Of a DNA stretch of 64,000 nucleotides, positions 33,039 to 45,788 are shown in pieces (within the stretch, counting starts at the first letter, position 1; every line of letters begins with the position of its first letter). The notes below the pieces were generated by a model, which was not told where the DNA came from, did no database searches, and was given only the letters and a program-made list of their open reading frames with translations. The DNA is taken from assembly GCA_028456385.1 (NCBI GenBank), contig JALNQF010000043.1:186001-250000 (forward strand). Reading direction: 5' to 3'. The DNA is from Ophiosphaerella korrae. Taxonomy: Eukaryota; Ascomycota; Dothideomycetes; Pleosporales; Phaeosphaeriaceae. A program made the position numbers and the translations under genes.

Positions 33039-34836
33039 ATGCCGGTAGAGGAGGACAAGGCGACGAAAGCCCCAAGAAAGTCAGGTCGGTCGACGAGTCC
33101 GAGGGCAATTGAGTTGAGGAGGTGAGCAGTTACAAGTTTTATACATCACATTTGTGTATAGGCCATTTATCCGACCTACTTTGATGAGGAACGAATATGT
33201 TCATTGAATGTTTCCTTTTTTGTTTGACTAATGCTGATTTGAATTTAGACTCCAAAATAGAATATCACAGCGGAATCACCGTAAGTGTCGGCGGAGCTTC
33301 ACATCGTTGATGAACCTATGAATTAACGAAACCAGGGCGGAGAGTAAGAGAAGCATTACAAGACGAAATTAGAGGCACTCAAAGCGACTCTGGTGATTCA
33401 ATTTCGGAAGAGAATCACCTGAAGAACGAACGAACAATTAACACAACTTCGAAACCATATGTCACGCCTCGAACCTCTCAGGACTTTTATCAACAACAAA
33501 TACTAGATCCCACTTTCACAGGCTCCATCGACCAGGTAGACCCGGAGCTCTATACTATATCTTGTCCTGATACACCAACAATGGCACCGCTTTCAGATAT
33601 CATGATAGACGATGCATTCATAACAGACGATTTGGTCTTCCAACCCGATTTATCGTGGACTCAAATTGATCCAATGATTAGTCTACCAGCGGGAAATGAA
33701 GGAACTATCTCTTCAACTAGCTTGTTATCCCCAGTTTGCCAAGCCTGTAACGGTGCAGCAACTGGGCATACCCACCTGGATACATTTCATCCAGCACTGC
33801 CTGAAACGACACCTTCTCGTCCAAACTATCAATTACGCCACAATCGTCATATTTCTTCCGGAATGTTGACACCACCTAACCCACTTCAAACTCCACCTCA
33901 TCAGTCTGGTCAATGTGTATTGGGGTAAGTTCGAGATGGCTAGCATGCGGAATTTGTTTGTTAATTCTGGATTTCTTACCGATACCAACAAATTTGCAAT
34001 CAGGGTACGCAGCTAACGCGCACATGTACTTAGTGACTCTGGTATACAGCTCCAAACTACGGGCGTGGAACGCGAAAACAAACGTGCGCGAAGATCCGCC
34101 ACGATGCCATCGATCCAAGCATCATGGGGACCTTCTGCCGCCGAACATACAAGACGTTTTGGACTCATACTCGATACAATGCGATCGGTTGGATTTCGCG
34201 ACTTTGACGAAATGGCAGGGGCATATTACATGGCACAGTTCGAGAAGGGCAGTTACCCGAGCATGATGCAAAGTGCAAGTCGAAGCCGCCGCCTGAAAGC
34301 TCTACTACATGAATTGCAAGAGAGTAGTGATCACTGGCCGCGTTGGGAAGCTCGTGGTTTGCACGAGAGTGTGTCGGAAGCGACCGGTAAGCCTTGAACA
34401 GATTTCTCCGCTCCACATTCTTTCATCAGGCCTGTAAAATATTGCATCATAAGTTTCAAGCCCCTCAGCAGTGGTATGGGCTTGAATACTTCCAGTCAGC
34501 TTATAATTCCAGGCCTAATGTTCGGCCTGAGACATGGATATTTATGACATAATCAGTCTGTTTTCACGTATCTTACTGACAGCGCTTATAGCATCACTCT
34601 GCATCAAGGAGATGGAACGCCTTAATGGGATGAAGTTGTCAGTCCCAAAATCAGATGAAGTAGCAGGCTTTATCACCTCACTTGAAACTTTGCTAGGAGA
34701 TCACGGACATGGCATGCAAGGGAATCCTCCAAGCTACCCTGACGATCCTAATGAGATGAAACTTTCGGGACAAGTAGAGGGTGCTCCGGACTTGGTAAGG
34801 GAATTAGACCGCCACTTGAGAAAATCAACTGACTAA
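33039..34836 (+). CDS. bZIP-like transcription factor, basic region without clear zipper
   Basis: Five exons (33039-33121, 33249-33280, 33336-33924, 34034-34386, 34592-34836) encode 433 aa in one continuous frame. The second exon is only 32 nt and carries the heart of the basic region. Residues about 27-42 read LRRRLQNRISQRNHRRR, matching the bZIP NxxxQRxxR DNA-contact pattern of Yap-like factors. The following residues lack leucine heptads, as described for the HC-toxin regulator ToxE, but I see no ankyrin repeats. The C-terminal third (TMRSVGFRDFDEMAGAYYMA, SRSRRLKALLHELQESSDHW, ATASLCIKEM) resembles the conserved helical C-terminus of many fungal bZIP-like regulators. It lies 477 bases from the oxoamine synthase gene, tail to tail, so it is the best candidate for pathway-specific activator. 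The last acceptor could instead be at 34582. Confidence 0.8.
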
Positions 34837-35313
34837 TTTCCAAGATGCCCCTTCTGTGGTCACTGCTCACCGAATTAGCTGGATCCCAGGGTGTATATTG
34901 CGATAGCATTGCGAGGGTTATGGTGAAGATTCTCCTGTATGCTCGACATGCGCAATGAAAGTGCATAAATTACTATGATCGTGTTATGTAGTATGCTTAG
35001 GATAGAATTCAATCTAAAAACATTGTTCAACATGGAGAAGGGCTTCCCTTGGTCGCATCGCACCGTGTATGCTAGATAGAGTAAAGAAGGATTACCTGTT
35101 GATAAACATTATGTAAACAGACGACTCGGTGTCAAAATCATACTCCGTTATGTCTTCATATCCTGCGTTTTACGAAGTGCTCATGTAAGAAATGGTAACA
35201 TCATATACAACATTAGCATATCAAAGTCACCAATGCACTTTTTCTTTGAAAACGAAAATAGCAATTTCAACCTACTGGTCTATTTTGAAGCAAATGAAGT
35301 TATGAAACCAATC
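34837..35313. other. Convergent 3' region, no gene seen
   Basis: AT-rich sequence between the bZIP-like gene and the oxoamine synthase gene, which converge here. Confidence 0.6.
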
Positions 35314-36873
35314 TCACTCCTTCCACCCATTAGCCTGCATAGCAAAGAGCCTTGACATAGCACTTGGAAGCTTTCCTTTCTCTCCCGAATTCTCAATCTC
35401 TAGCATCTCCTCTGCCCACTCTCCCACCGCTCCCACCAAGCGATCAATTTCCTCCTTCGTGTTATGCGCGTGAAAAACACATCTAACAAGGCCTGTCCCT
35501 TTTGGGACCACGGGATAGGAGATGGGATATGCGTTCATATTTTCCAAGAGCAGGTGCACAGATAATGCGGTTTCCAAGCCATTACGTGTCTTGATTGGAA
35601 CAACGTGCGAATGAACATCACGATCTTCCCAATCCTCGGCCAGAGGCACAGACAAGATGCCTGTGTCCATGGCGTCTTGCCATGAGGGGTGAGATGATAA
35701 TGATCCCAAGAAGTACTTCACGATTTCCTGGATTTGGTTCTGCTCCTGCAAAAATGTTAATATAGCTCAAGGAAAAACACCCTAAGTAATACCTTTTCCG
35801 TTTGACCACTGCTCAAAAGTTGATAACCCACGCGAATGGAAGCTACCATAGGTACTGAAGGCGCACCTGAGTAAGTGAGTGCTTTGGATGACTGGACAAC
35901 GGCGGAGCGGATCGTATTGTTGCATAGTATCACGCCTGACGCAGGCAAAATTTAGTTTCTTTTCACTGCTCTAATGAGTTTGATGCGTTTACTTACCACC
36001 GGTCGACCCTAGTGCCTTACTACACATGTGGATTCGTATCGCAATCTCATTTTCCAGACCTAACATTTGCACCTAAGCGCGTTCCATTAGCCAATACCGT
36101 TATCTCATTGAGTTGTGACTTACCAGTCCCGCTCCTTTAGGCCCAATAACACCGTTGCTATGCGCTTCATCAATCAGAAATTGCGCATTTCCGGCAGGGA
36201 ACAGCTCCTTTGCCAACTCGACGAATTCCCTAAGTGGGCAGATATCCCCTTCCATGCTGTAAATACTTTCCACCGCAATCAAGATGTTCTTATCCCCAGT
36301 CGCGAAGCCACGGTCCTTGGTCTTAAGCTCCGTTAGGACCTCTCTTAAAGAGTCAATGCTGTTATGCTTGAAAGAGGGCTTGGTGGCCGCAAGACACAGC
36401 TTAAGCCCGAGCAGTGTGCTAGCATGAGATAATTCGTCCCAGACGACTGCGTCTCCTGGAAGAGGTATAGCTTCTAGAACACCCACATTCGCATAGAATC
36501 CTGAATGACAGATCCATGCCGTCTCGGCGTTGTGAAACTCGGCAATTTCTTTCTCTACTTGGAGAAGATAGTCGTAGTTTCCATACTGGACACGCGACCC
36601 GGATGCACTCAATCTGAACTCGCCACATTTCTCTAACTCCTTTTGGAATCTTTCGCGAATGCGACCTGACCTAGAAAGAGATAGGAAGTCTGAGGTGGTA
36701 AGATCGAGAACATCGTCGCCCCATCGTGGCTTAAGGGCCATCAGAGAACGGTTCTGGCGCCAAACATCGAGTGATTGTTCAAGTCGTCGGTAGAAAGCTG
36801 GTGAATTTTTCATTGAAGGAGCACGAAGTTCTTGTTGCGTCAAAGACGCTTTGAGCATGGATTGGTAATACAT
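35314..36873 (-). CDS. PLP-dependent alpha-oxoamine synthase (Fum8-type)
   Basis: Four exons (36873-36124, 36072-35997, 35935-35793, 35745-35314) encode 466 aa. Introns of 51, 61 and 47 nt all keep the frame. The family (5-aminolevulinate synthase, BioF, serine palmitoyltransferase) condenses an acyl thioester with an amino acid with loss of CO2. Seen here are the ring-stacking His (H123, HSGFYAN), DEAHSNGVIGPKGAG with D235 and H238, and the Schiff-base lysine K269 in CSKALGSTGG. The first ATG of the main exon is used; the frame runs 15 codons further upstream but only from TTG. It is divergent from the PKS gene, and the PKS lacks a release domain. By analogy with fumonisin Fum8, I infer that it offloads the polyketide as a 2-amino-3-ketone. 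The amino-acid partner cannot be read from sequence. Confidence 0.93.
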
Positions 36874-37739
36874 TGGAATAATTTTGGAATAATGATTTAG
36901 GTTGTGTGCAAAGTTCAATGGAATACGGACTTGATGCAGGAATTAAACCACATATAATATTACCTTGAAGAATACTGACTTACGATGATAGTTTTACACA
37001 TGTGCTGTATTGGTTTGGCATGGCATCAATGCCCACTCTATGTCAGGGACTTAGCTCTCTGGTTGCTCGGACCCCACCTAATGTTTCATGGCCTATGCAG
37101 TGTCAACTTGGACTGACAGAGAGTGTGACAAGATCGATCATAATTATTGAGTACCGTTTTGGTGCCTTGCGGCGATTCTGAGTATGGCTGACGCGGCTTG
37201 GCAGATCTAGCTTCAGTACCACGTGAATACTTCACAAACTTTGGCCGGCTCACATCATCCGTCATTGTTGCTTGTTTTGGATTTGCCGGAGGATATTTCT
37301 AGCCCTGTGTTGTAGTGGCTACCTCCAGACGTTTGCAGCCTGAATTCAATCGTCTCGGATATGGATGATGCGAAGTCAGCCAACGAAAGACGTTCGGGTT
37401 GGTCAGTAACGATACACACATAGGGCTGATGGTCGAACCATGGCTGACTAGGCAAATCATCGTCTGACATGCCGTTAAGGCCCCTCGCGACGCGGTTCCT
37501 TCCCTGACACTACGCAGGATAGGAAGTAATCCCCGGATCCTGGATCATGACATCCCTACTCCACGTGTAGTACTCGTTGTCTCGGTGTCTGACCCCATAC
37601 AACAAGTCAAATATACGTCTGAGCAGTAGCAGCAGAGAAATATCAACTCAAGAACTCAGAGCTTTTCTCGATACCGCCTATCCTTCAATCTAGAACTTTC
37701 GTTACTGTTGCAATTAGCACATACTTTCTCTCTATCAAA
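36874..37739. promoter_or_regulatory. Bidirectional promoter of oxoamine synthase and PKS genes
   Basis: The 866 bases between the two divergent core genes contain two palindromic CACGTG boxes, at 37220-37225 and 37562-37567. ACGT-core sites of this kind are bound by bZIP or bHLH proteins. A TCAAATATA stretch near 37607-37615 could serve as a TATA element for the PKS, and the last 100 bases are CT/CA-rich leader. Co-regulation of the two genes is inferred from the arrangement. Confidence 0.6.
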
Positions 37740-40700
37740 ATGCCTCACGCCGTTGAAATAGATGAACGCAGCAATGCGACCAACAGTGCAAACAATTTCA
37801 GCAATGGTTTCAAGGATTATACCCATGCAACCCACGCCAACGAGCCCCATACCAATGGCTCTGACACCAACGGGATCCCTGTCGACCTACACAAGGGCCC
37901 TGCATTTGAGCCCTTGGCAATCTGTGGAATGGCCTGTCGCCTTCCAGGAGGAGTGAATTCTCCGGCCGAGCTTTGGGACTTTCTTGTTGACAGGCGCGAC
38001 GGGCGAAGCCGCGTTCCAAAGAGCCGGTTCAACATCGACGGTTATTACTCCTCTATCAAGACGCCGGGAAGCCTCCAAACCGAATATGGCTACTTTTTGG
38101 ATGAGTCAGTTGACTTGGCCAGCTTAGATACTTCTTTCTTCTCTATGACGCGAACTGAAGTCGAGTGGCTAGACCCTCAGCAGAGGCTTATGCTAGAGGT
38201 AGCTCGTGAGTCTATAGATGATGCTGGAGAAGTTGGATGGAAGGGCGCCAACATTGGTGTTTACATGGGTAACTTTACTCAAGATTGGTACGATGTCATG
38301 ATTCGCGATGGACAGCGACATAGCCATGTTGCTGTTTCGACTTCGCACGACTTCATGGTCTCGGAACGCATTTCTCATGAGATGGACCTGCGTGGACCAA
38401 GCTTGACTGTTCGCACGGCTTGCTCATCTGCACTCATGGGCCTCAATGAGGCTTGCATGGCGATTGGAAGAGGAGACTGTGAATCTGCCATCGTTGGCGG
38501 CACCAGTTTGATCTTAGCACCGGATATGGCGGCAAGGTTGTCTGGACAGGGGGTCCTTAGTCCAGATGGATCGTGCAAGACATTCTCAGCTGATGCGAAC
38601 GGCTATGCACGGGGCGAAGCCGTCGTGGCGGTGTACGTAAAATCCCTAAGCGCGGCACTGCGCGATCGTAACCCAATCCGATCGGTCATCTCTGGTAGTT
38701 CGGCAAACTTCGATGGAAAGACGAATCCCTTGACCATGCCTAGCGCGCCATCTCAGGAAGCTTTGATTAGACGAGCTTACGCAGTTGGAGGTATCTCGGA
38801 TGCCGCGAGGTCCAGGACTGCACTGTTTGAATGCCATGGTACAGGAACAAATGCAGGAGACCCTGTGGAGACGGAGGCGATTGCCGCAATTTGGGGCAAA
38901 GAAGGAATCTACATCGGTGCGGTCAAACCAAATCTAGGGCATTCAGAGGGAGCTTCTGGGATAACAGCTATTATCAAGGCTACCTTGTCCCTTGAGCATC
39001 GCATGATTACACCGAACATCAAGTATTTGCCTCTTAACCCCAAGATTCCTTTCGAAAAGGCAAAGCTGCGAATACCTGAAGAGCTTACGCCGTGGCCCAC
39101 TGATCGCGACGAGCGCGTCAGCATTCAATCATTTGGGGTCGGTGGAGCTAATGCTCACGTTATCGTTGAATCAGCAACTAGCTTTTTGGCTTCGCACCCA
39201 GAATTCGATTCAACAAAGGCAAAGTTGGTGAAGCTGGAGAACACATCTGAAGATGAGCCGCAACTGCTCTTGTTCTCGGCAAACACTGCCCAGTCCTTAA
39301 AAGATATGGAGCAAAACTATCAGTCCTTGCTCGGCAAGACGTCATTGCCAATTTCTGATATCGCCTACACACTGGCAACTAGAAGAGAGCATCTTGCCCA
39401 TAGGTCGTTTGCTGTTGCAACAAAGGACACTTTTGACTTGGGTACCTCCGTGTCATCGCGAGAGAGCGCAACGCCGAGTTTAGTCATGGTCTTTACTGGC
39501 CAGGGTGCTGCCTGGCCACAGTTTGGACGTGCGCTCCTGCTCTCAAATGCCGTATTTGCTCAGACGATTCAGTCTCTTGATAAGCACCTGCAGAGCCTTG
39601 GGGCTGCAGCACCAAGCTGGTCAATTAGAGAGGAATTGCTCAAACCGACTAGAACGAGCCGAGTATACGAAGCAGAGTTCTCGCAGCCTTTGTGTACAGC
39701 TCTACAATTGGGTCTAGTCGACGCTCTAGATTCTGTAGGAATTAAACCTGCTGCTGTCGTCGGTCACTCTAGTGGCGAGATTGGAGCTGCGTACGCAGCA
39801 GGAGCTTTAACGGCTCGAGAGGCTATCATTGTCGCTTTTCATCGCGGCGCTACTACTAAGGGTAGGACAGAGCGTGGAGGTATGGCTGCAGTGGGGCTCG
39901 GTTGGGATGAGGCACAAGAGTACCTGGTTCCAGGAGTTGTCACAGCGTGCGACAACTCGCCAAGCAGTGTAACTCTCTCTGGAGATGTAGAGAAGTTGGA
40001 GGCCGTGGTTGCGAACATCAAAGAGAGCCATCCCAATATACCTGCTACAGTCCTGAAGGTCGATAAGGCCTACCACTCACACCACATGGTAGCTCTTGGA
40101 AAAGATTACCACCAGGCTATGGTGCAATCGGGTGTTGTCGGCCAAATTCCTTCGATCCCGTTCTTCTCCAGTGTTACTGGTCATTTTCTTCATGGTACGA
40201 AAGGCGACGTGCTGGGCCCAAAGTACTGGCAAGCCAATCTAGAACGCCCTGTGCTTTTCCGACCCGCAGTTAATAGCATCCTTGAATCCGAACTTATCAA
40301 GAATGAGATTTTCCTCGAACTAGGGCCACACTCTGCACTCGCCGGTCCACTAAGACAAATTTTGACATCCAAGTCGAGCAAAGTCTCATATGTCCCTACC
40401 CTTGTACGGAGGCAAAACAGTGTTGAGAATCTGCTCCAATCCATTGGAAAGCTCTATACACTGCATGTCAACGCCGAGTTTGAGGGACTCTATCCTAATG
40501 GTACTTGCATTACTGATCTGCCTCGCTATCCATGGGATCATTCACGTAGATTCTGGGTTGAATCAAGGGTCTCTAAGGAGTGGCGTGACAAAAAGTACCC
40601 TGACCACACCCTCTTAGGATCAAAACTGCTCGAGAGCACTGATGCGGAACCAACCTGGCGCAATCTATTGCGAGTTTCTACTGTACCCTGGGTTCTTGAC

Positions 40701-43700
40701 CATAAGGTCGGCGACACAATCGTCTTTCCTTTGGCAGGGTACGTAGGCATGGTAGCCGAAGCCGCTCGCCAGACAACCGGTATCGAAGATGGAGTTAGTC
40801 TGCAAAAGCTTGCTGTATACAATGCCCTTGTACTTGCAGAAGATGAAGCCACAGAGGTTGTCACGAGTATGCACCGCCGACGATTGACGGATAGTGCGGA
40901 CAGCGAGTGGTGGGAATTCACCGTTTCTTCTCATAATGGCCACGGATGGATCAAACACTGTACCGGGGAGGTTCGTGGAGAAACGATCGATAAGATGCAG
41001 ACTCAAAATGAGACTGTGGAAGAACTTCCGCGCAAAGTTGACAGTGAAAAGTGGTATGAAGTTGGTCGCCGAGGAGGTCTAAACTATGGGCCTAAGTTCA
41101 CGACTCTGGAGCAGATACGATCATCTACAGGTCGACCACGAAAGGCCACGGCTGCTATGCGAAACAATGTTTGGGGTGATGAAAGTCAACACTATCTCCA
41201 CCCCGTCATACTCGACACTTTCTTCCAACTCACAGCTGTCTCCATCTATAACGGCGTGGGCCGACATTGGCGACGTCTGCTCGCAGCGAAAATTGACTCG
41301 TTGACCATGTTCCGCTGCACCGACAACGATCTTGCACTATCGGCCTCGTCGGAGTCTGCCGAAGGCGGCCATAAATCAATCGGATCGGTCATGGCCGGCG
41401 AAAAGATCGTATTACGGATTGTTGGTGCTCGCGACGCGCTCTTCGAGGAGACTGAAGTTAAGGATGAAGGTAGCACCGCAATCACGGCTCGATCTCAATG
41501 GGTGCCTCATATCGACTTCCAGAACATCAATGATCTCATCAAGCCACCTCAGGATCATGATGTGGCCCTACCTCTCTTGAACGAACTAGCTCAATCTGCC
41601 ATCATTCTTGCCAATCGCATTGCTCAAAGCATAAACGTGCAAACCCCTCACTTGATTAAGTACAAACATTGGCTCATGCAGCACGCACCCGCCCATATGG
41701 ATGCATCAAACATGACTGCATTGGTTCGGGCCGGAGAGTCTACGGTCGAAAAATTGCAGAATACATCTGCAGGCGGTGTGGCAGAAGCAATTGTTGCAAT
41801 TTCAACCCATATCGAAGCAATTTTGAGAGGAGAAAAGAGTGGCCTGGAGGTGTTGAGTAACGATGGCGGCTTGGACCACTATGCTGAGTTTCTGCGAAAT
41901 CAAGACGACTCTCGTTATACTCGAATCATCGCACAAAGCAAGCCTAACATTCGAATCCTCGAGGTTGGTGCCGGCCTTGGCGAGAAGACCTCAAGGATGT
42001 TGAACAATTTGACCAACGACGATGGTCAGCCTATGTATCCTCAATACGTGGTAGCAGATGCAACATCAGGCCTCGTGAGTGCAGCGAAAGAGAAGCTCAA
42101 GGGTGCACCCAATATGGAGTTTACCATCTTGGATATTTCCCAGAGTATCACAGAGCATGAACTGGAAGGTCGTCAGTTTGATCTTATCATTGCAGCAAAC
42201 GTGCTCAACACAAGTGCCGATCTTCAGACAAGCTTGCGTAATCTCCATGAACTTCTGAGTCCTTCTGGAAGACTAGTCTTAGAAGAACCACGTTCGGGTT
42301 TGTCCTGGGCTAAATTTGCCTTGGGCACAATGCCAGGGTGGTGGTCTCATGATCAAGACCTGGATCGGGCTGAGGAGCCCTTCATCGGTCTCGAGAGATT
42401 GGAGAAGGAACTCGTATCCGCTGGATTTACGCAGATTGATCACGTCGAATCAAACTCGGTACTCTCCACCAGCAATATCCTAGTAGCGAGGCCTCGAATG
42501 CCGAAGATACTGAGCAAGCGAATTACTATCCTTACGGATAGCGAAAAGCCAGAGACGAATCTGGTCGCAAAGGAGCTTGAGGGACGAGGATTTGAGATCA
42601 AATATTGTCAACCAGGGCAGGCGCCACCACAAGATCAGGATGTGCTCGCACTTCTCGAGGAAGATGACCCATTCTTCGAAAATATTGATGGATCTAGGCT
42701 GTCTCAGTTCAAGTCATTTGTCAGCCAGCTAGGTAATGCCGGTCTCCTGTGGGTGACCCGGCTTTCTAGTGTTGCTTGCACTGATCCTAGATATGCACAA
42801 GCTATCGGTCTGATGCGCACACTTCGATCAGAGATGGCTCTCGATATCGCTACTGTGGAGATTGACCAGATCAAGTCCTTAGAGGGGGCCATTGCTGTAG
42901 CCGACGTTCTAACTAAGTTCCAGTCGAGAGAAGACGATGGCGCACTTGGTCCTGATTATGAGTATGCTATTCATAACAAGCAGACAATTGTCAATCGCAT
43001 ATTCCCCTTCTCCATCGATAAGGAGCTTCAGGCATCCCAGGAATCAGAAGAGGCTGTTGTCACGCAATCTCAGCCAGGGCGCCTCGACACGCTTGCTTGG
43101 TCCACGAAGGCTACGCCTATTCTGAAGGATGATGAGATCGAAGTCGAGGTATATGCAAGCGGTCTCAACTTCCGCGACGTCCTTGTAGGCATGCAGATCA
43201 TTCCAGGGCGTGGTGGTCCTAAGTTCGGCTACGAAGCTGCCGGGATTGTGCGCAACGTTGGTTCAAAGGTGACTAAACTACGTGTTGGCGACCGCGCCGT
43301 TGCTGTCGGCATTAGCACATTCACAACAGTCATTACAGGAAAGGAAGTCTTCTTTGAGAAACTCCCAGATAATATTAGCTTTGTCGAAGGTTCTTGTATC
43401 CCCACTATTTTCATCACGGCTGTCTATGGTCTTATCGACTTAGCACGCCTTGCCAGAGGACAGGTACGTAACGATAATCTAACAAGGTTTCAAATTCCCA
43501 GCTAATTCTTATATAGTCTGTCCTCATCCACAGTGGTGCAGGTGGAGTTGGGCTAGCCGCTATCCAGGTGGCAAAGATGCTCGGTGCGGAAGTCTACACG
43601 ACTGTTGGCAGTGAAAGCAAAGCAAACTACCTGATGGAGACATTCGGGCTTCCAAGGAACCGAATCTTCAACTCTCGAAATGACTCTTTCTTGGATGACT

Positions 43701-45347
43701 TGCTGCGCGAAACTGCTGGAAAAGGTGCTGATGTAGTGCTCAACTCTCTTGCAGGAGAGCTTCTGCATGCAACCTGGAAATGTGTCGCTAAGTGGGGCAC
43801 CATGGTGGAAATTGGGAAGCGTGGCCTTCTTGGCAATGCTCAACTTGACATGAGCCCATTCTTAATGAACCGCAACTATTGCTGCTTGGATGTTGATCAA
43901 ATGAGAGCTGAGCGGCCTGAGCTCAGTAGCCGGTATGATATTTCCTAATCACTTTCATCTTATTTAAGGCGCTAACGAGCATTTCCCCAGGGCACTAAAG
44001 TTCTCCATGGATTGTTTCGCAAAGGGTCTTTTCAAGCCGATTCGAGTAGACCGCGTTTTCAGCGCGCCTGCAGTCCTAGAAGCATTCCGATATATGCAAC
44101 AGGGCAAGCACATGGGTAAAATTGTGCTTGAGATTCGCGACGAGACCGGACAACTCTTAGTAAAAGATGTTGATGCTACAAAAAAGACACGTGCCGAACT
44201 CAATGGGGAAGGCTCCTACCTTCTCATTGGTGGTCTCGGTGGTCTTGGTCGCTCCATGTCGGTTTGGATAGTTGAGCGTGGTGCCAAAAACCTCATCTTC
44301 CTATCTCGGAGTGCAGGTAGCGGAAAACATGATGCCGACTTTATGAAGGAAATAAAGAGCATGGGTTGCAGCGTCCAACTTGTTCGCGGAGATGTTGCCG
44401 ATGCGAACAGCGTTGCACGTGCCATAGACGGAGCCTTAGCCCCCGTCAAAGGCATAGTGCAGATGTCGATGGTCCTTCGCGATCAAATGTTCGAAGGGAT
44501 GAACATCGACGACTGGAACGCGGTCACACGTCCGAAGGTCCAGGGTACCTGGAACCTTCATGACGTTAGTTTGTCGAGAAATCTTGACTTGGACTTTTTC
44601 CTCTTGTTCAGTTCCTTGTCCGGAGTTCTTGGACAAGTCGGACAAGCCAACTATGCGAGCGCCAATACGTTCCTCGACTCTTTTGCGCAGTACCGAGCTA
44701 ATATGCACCTTCCTTGCACGACGATCGACCTTGGAGCTATGGAGGGTGTCGGATACCTTTCTGACAACCAAGAACTTCTCAGGAAGATGCAGGGTACAGG
44801 TTGGCGGGTGGTGCAGGAGACAGAGCTCCTCGGAGCACTGGATTTAGCCATGATGCCCAAGCCTACCCGCAACCATAGTACCGCTGCTAGCAACACTTTC
44901 CTTCTTGGTCTCGCTCCAACTGTCCCCCTCAGCAGCCCAGACAGTAACACTCGGTTGAGAAGGGATGTGCGCATGACTTATTACCATAACTTAGGCCATG
45001 GCAGTAACAAAGCGTCAAGTAGCTCCGCAACCGATGCGTTGCGGATTTTTATCGCTTCGGTCAAGAAAGATCCAACTCTTCTTGGATCCAAGGAGACGGC
45101 AGATTTCCTTGCAACCGAGATTGGAAAGAAATTGTTCAGTTTAGTTCTAGCTAGTGATCAGGAGGTGGACATCACCATGCGCACCGCTGACATTGGTCTG
45201 GACTCATTGGTGGCGGTCGAGCTGCAGGCGTGGTGGAAATTGAGTTTCGGCTTCGACATCAGTACTTTGGAGATGTTGAGCATGGTGACGCTCGAGGCAT
45301 TGGGAAAGCGTGCTGCAGACGGGCTTGTTGCTTTATATGGTGCATAA
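37740..45347 (+). CDS. Highly reducing type I polyketide synthase (KS-AT-DH-MT-ER-KR-ACP)
   Basis: Three exons (37740-43463, 43517-43932, 43991-45347) encode 2498 aa. The introns of 53 and 58 nt fall within the ER region. KS has C228 (TACSSA), H366 (HGTGT) and H401 (NLGHSEG). AT has GHSSG with S677. DH has H988 in HKVGDTIVFP and D1159 in HPVILDTF. The C-methyltransferase SAM motif ILEVGAGLG is at 1406-1414. ER has the NADPH loop GAGGVG at 1915-1920. KR has GGLGGLG at 2127-2133 and Y2268 in GQANYASAN. ACP has S2452 in GLDSL. All domains look active, so full reduction and C-methylation are possible. The chain ends at ACP with no thioesterase, reductase or condensation domain; release must be in trans, most likely by the divergent oxoamine synthase. 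The same architecture is found in fumonisin (Fum1) and AAL-toxin synthases. Confidence 0.97.
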
Positions 45348-45788
45348 AGTTAGGCCAATTGTATTTAGATTTCCTCCTCTTCAAGATTCGTTTACGTATA
45401 GAACGCTTTTGTTTAGACTCCAAACTGATTCTCCATCACTCCGAACGTGTCTGAGGAGGTCTTGTCAAATGTGATCGAAAACCTGGGTTCACACGGCTGG
45501 GTTGAATTTGGACATGCTCGCTTCAGAGTAGAGAGCCAATGGTAGATCATTTCGTCCACTCTAGAACCTGCGGTACTGACAAGTTGTTGATATCCAAAGT
45601 AAGCAACAAAACCGCGTCGCGTCCACGAGTGGCGTGTGCAACAGATCGGGCTCGGCGAAACTGGATTCCGTTGGGTCTTGGCATATCTGTCATCGAGCGT
45701 GTGCTTTGATGAGGCACTTAACATCATTCCGTTCACAGACGCATCAGTCGGCCCTAGAGCAATAGCACATATACATATTCGCAAATAA
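45348..45788. other. Convergent 3' region between PKS and SDR genes
   Basis: About 440 bases between two stop codons. A minus-strand open stretch of 123 codons occurs here but has no family resemblance and lies where 3' UTRs are expected. Confidence 0.5.

Noticed and set aside
45413..45784. 123-codon minus-strand open frame between PKS and SDR
   Set aside because: It lies in the expected 3' UTRs of two convergent genes and has no family resemblance. The true SDR end is downstream of its last intron at 45789.
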